From positions 1 through 64,000 of the forward strand of contig NZ_LDJM01000022.1 of NCBI RefSeq assembly GCF_001431485.1: DNA of 64,000 nucleotides, read 5' to 3'. The position numbers and the translations under genes were made by a program. Source of the DNA: Stenotrophomonas ginsengisoli. GTDB lineage: Bacteria > Pseudomonadota > Gammaproteobacteria > Xanthomonadales > Xanthomonadaceae. This document shows, piece after piece, positions 63,622 through 64,000 of this stretch (position 1 is the first letter of the stretch; each line of letters begins with the position of its first letter). A model generated the notes under the pieces. It saw only the letters and a list, made by a program, of their open reading frames with translations, did not search any database and was not told the DNA's origin.

Positions 63622-64000
63622 GGGCCGGGCTCGCGCGGGAGTTCGGGGCGGGCAGGATGCCCGCCGGCGCGCGGACTGGCTTTGCCGAGTCTTGGTGTTG
63701 GTGTGCTGGTTTGGGCAGCAGCCGGGTATGTGCAGCCCCGCCCGGGGCAGCACGGGGCAGTCAGCGCCGTGGCGGCCCTGGGCGCGCAGTGGATCACTGG
63801 CCCCGGCGCCGATGGCGGGAGCTTTGCGACGGGGCGGGTGCCTGGTTGCTGCTGTGCGCGGCGTGTCTGCGCCGATCCAGGCTGTCGATGCGCTGCTGCG
63901 GGCACGCATGCCGATACTGCGCCACGGCCATGGCGGCGGGTCAATGGCCATGCGCCCGGCAATCGCGGACGCGGCAATGGCTCAGCAGCGGTCCTGCTTT
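63622..64000. other. Right-end stretch without a supported gene
   Basis: No gene could be supported in the last 379 bp. Frames are open on both strands because of high GC, but none combines a start, ribosome site and recognisable sequence. A leftward frame of about 45 codons ending near 63800 is Arg/Ser/His-rich and not convincing. The promoter of the leftward membrane-protein gene should lie here. Confidence 0.4.

Noticed and set aside
63501-63977. Gene at the right end of the window on the minus strand
   Set aside because: The frame is Arg/Pro/Ala-rich with no start signal and conflicts with the better-supported membrane-protein frame.

Overview
The window is high-GC bacterial chromosome and reads as Xanthomonadaceae (Lysobacteraceae), most like Stenotrophomonas. 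The main pointers are an Ax21-family outer-membrane protein, a protein ending in the XVIPCD secretion domain of Xanthomonadales type IV effectors beside a small lipoprotein, an E1/E2 2-oxoacid dehydrogenase set, an HppD/HmgA tyrosine-degradation locus, and many DUF proteins typical of this family. No rRNA, tRNA, CRISPR array, transposase or replication origin was recognised. The genus is inferred from gene content and was not tested by any search.

Bases 1 to about 8,100 form an accessory zone. Long direct-repeat elements, called A and B here, separate short and often AT-richer genes. Element A ends in a GGCAAC tandem repeat whose length differs between copies (8, 12, 2 and 7 units). Between the copies lie an HTH plus GIY-YIG protein, a run of small lipoproteins and secreted proteins of unknown role, and a probable T4SS effector/immunity pair. 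A YopT-like C58 cysteine peptidase follows the last repeat.

Bases 8,800 to 30,300 are ordinary chromosome with small functional units: an old yellow enzyme, a secreted V8-like serine protease, an FKBP isomerase, two tandem pairs or arrays of unknown paralogs (15046-16102 and 22486-23767), an alpha/beta hydrolase, a YetF/isochorismatase pair, an SPFH plus zinc-ribbon membrane pair, an acyltransferase, Ax21, and a radical-SAM/DUF4130 pair predicted to act on DNA. Bases 30,500 to 44,400 are rich in membrane proteins (FUSC, MscS-type channel, UbiB-like kinase, YedI, DUF998, TMEM43) and small oxidoreductases.

Bases 44,400 to 50,700 hold a MalT-like LuxR regulator and a leftward E1alpha-E1beta-E2 operon, probably for branched-chain 2-oxoacids. 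A large secreted nuclease, an AbgT-type transporter and a POT peptide transporter follow. The right end is the tyrosine catabolic locus: a divergent MarR regulator, then hppD, an unknown gene and hmgA. Together the genes describe a proteolytic, amino-acid-using Gram-negative bacterium with secreted hydrolases, peptide uptake and likely contact-dependent killing of competitors.
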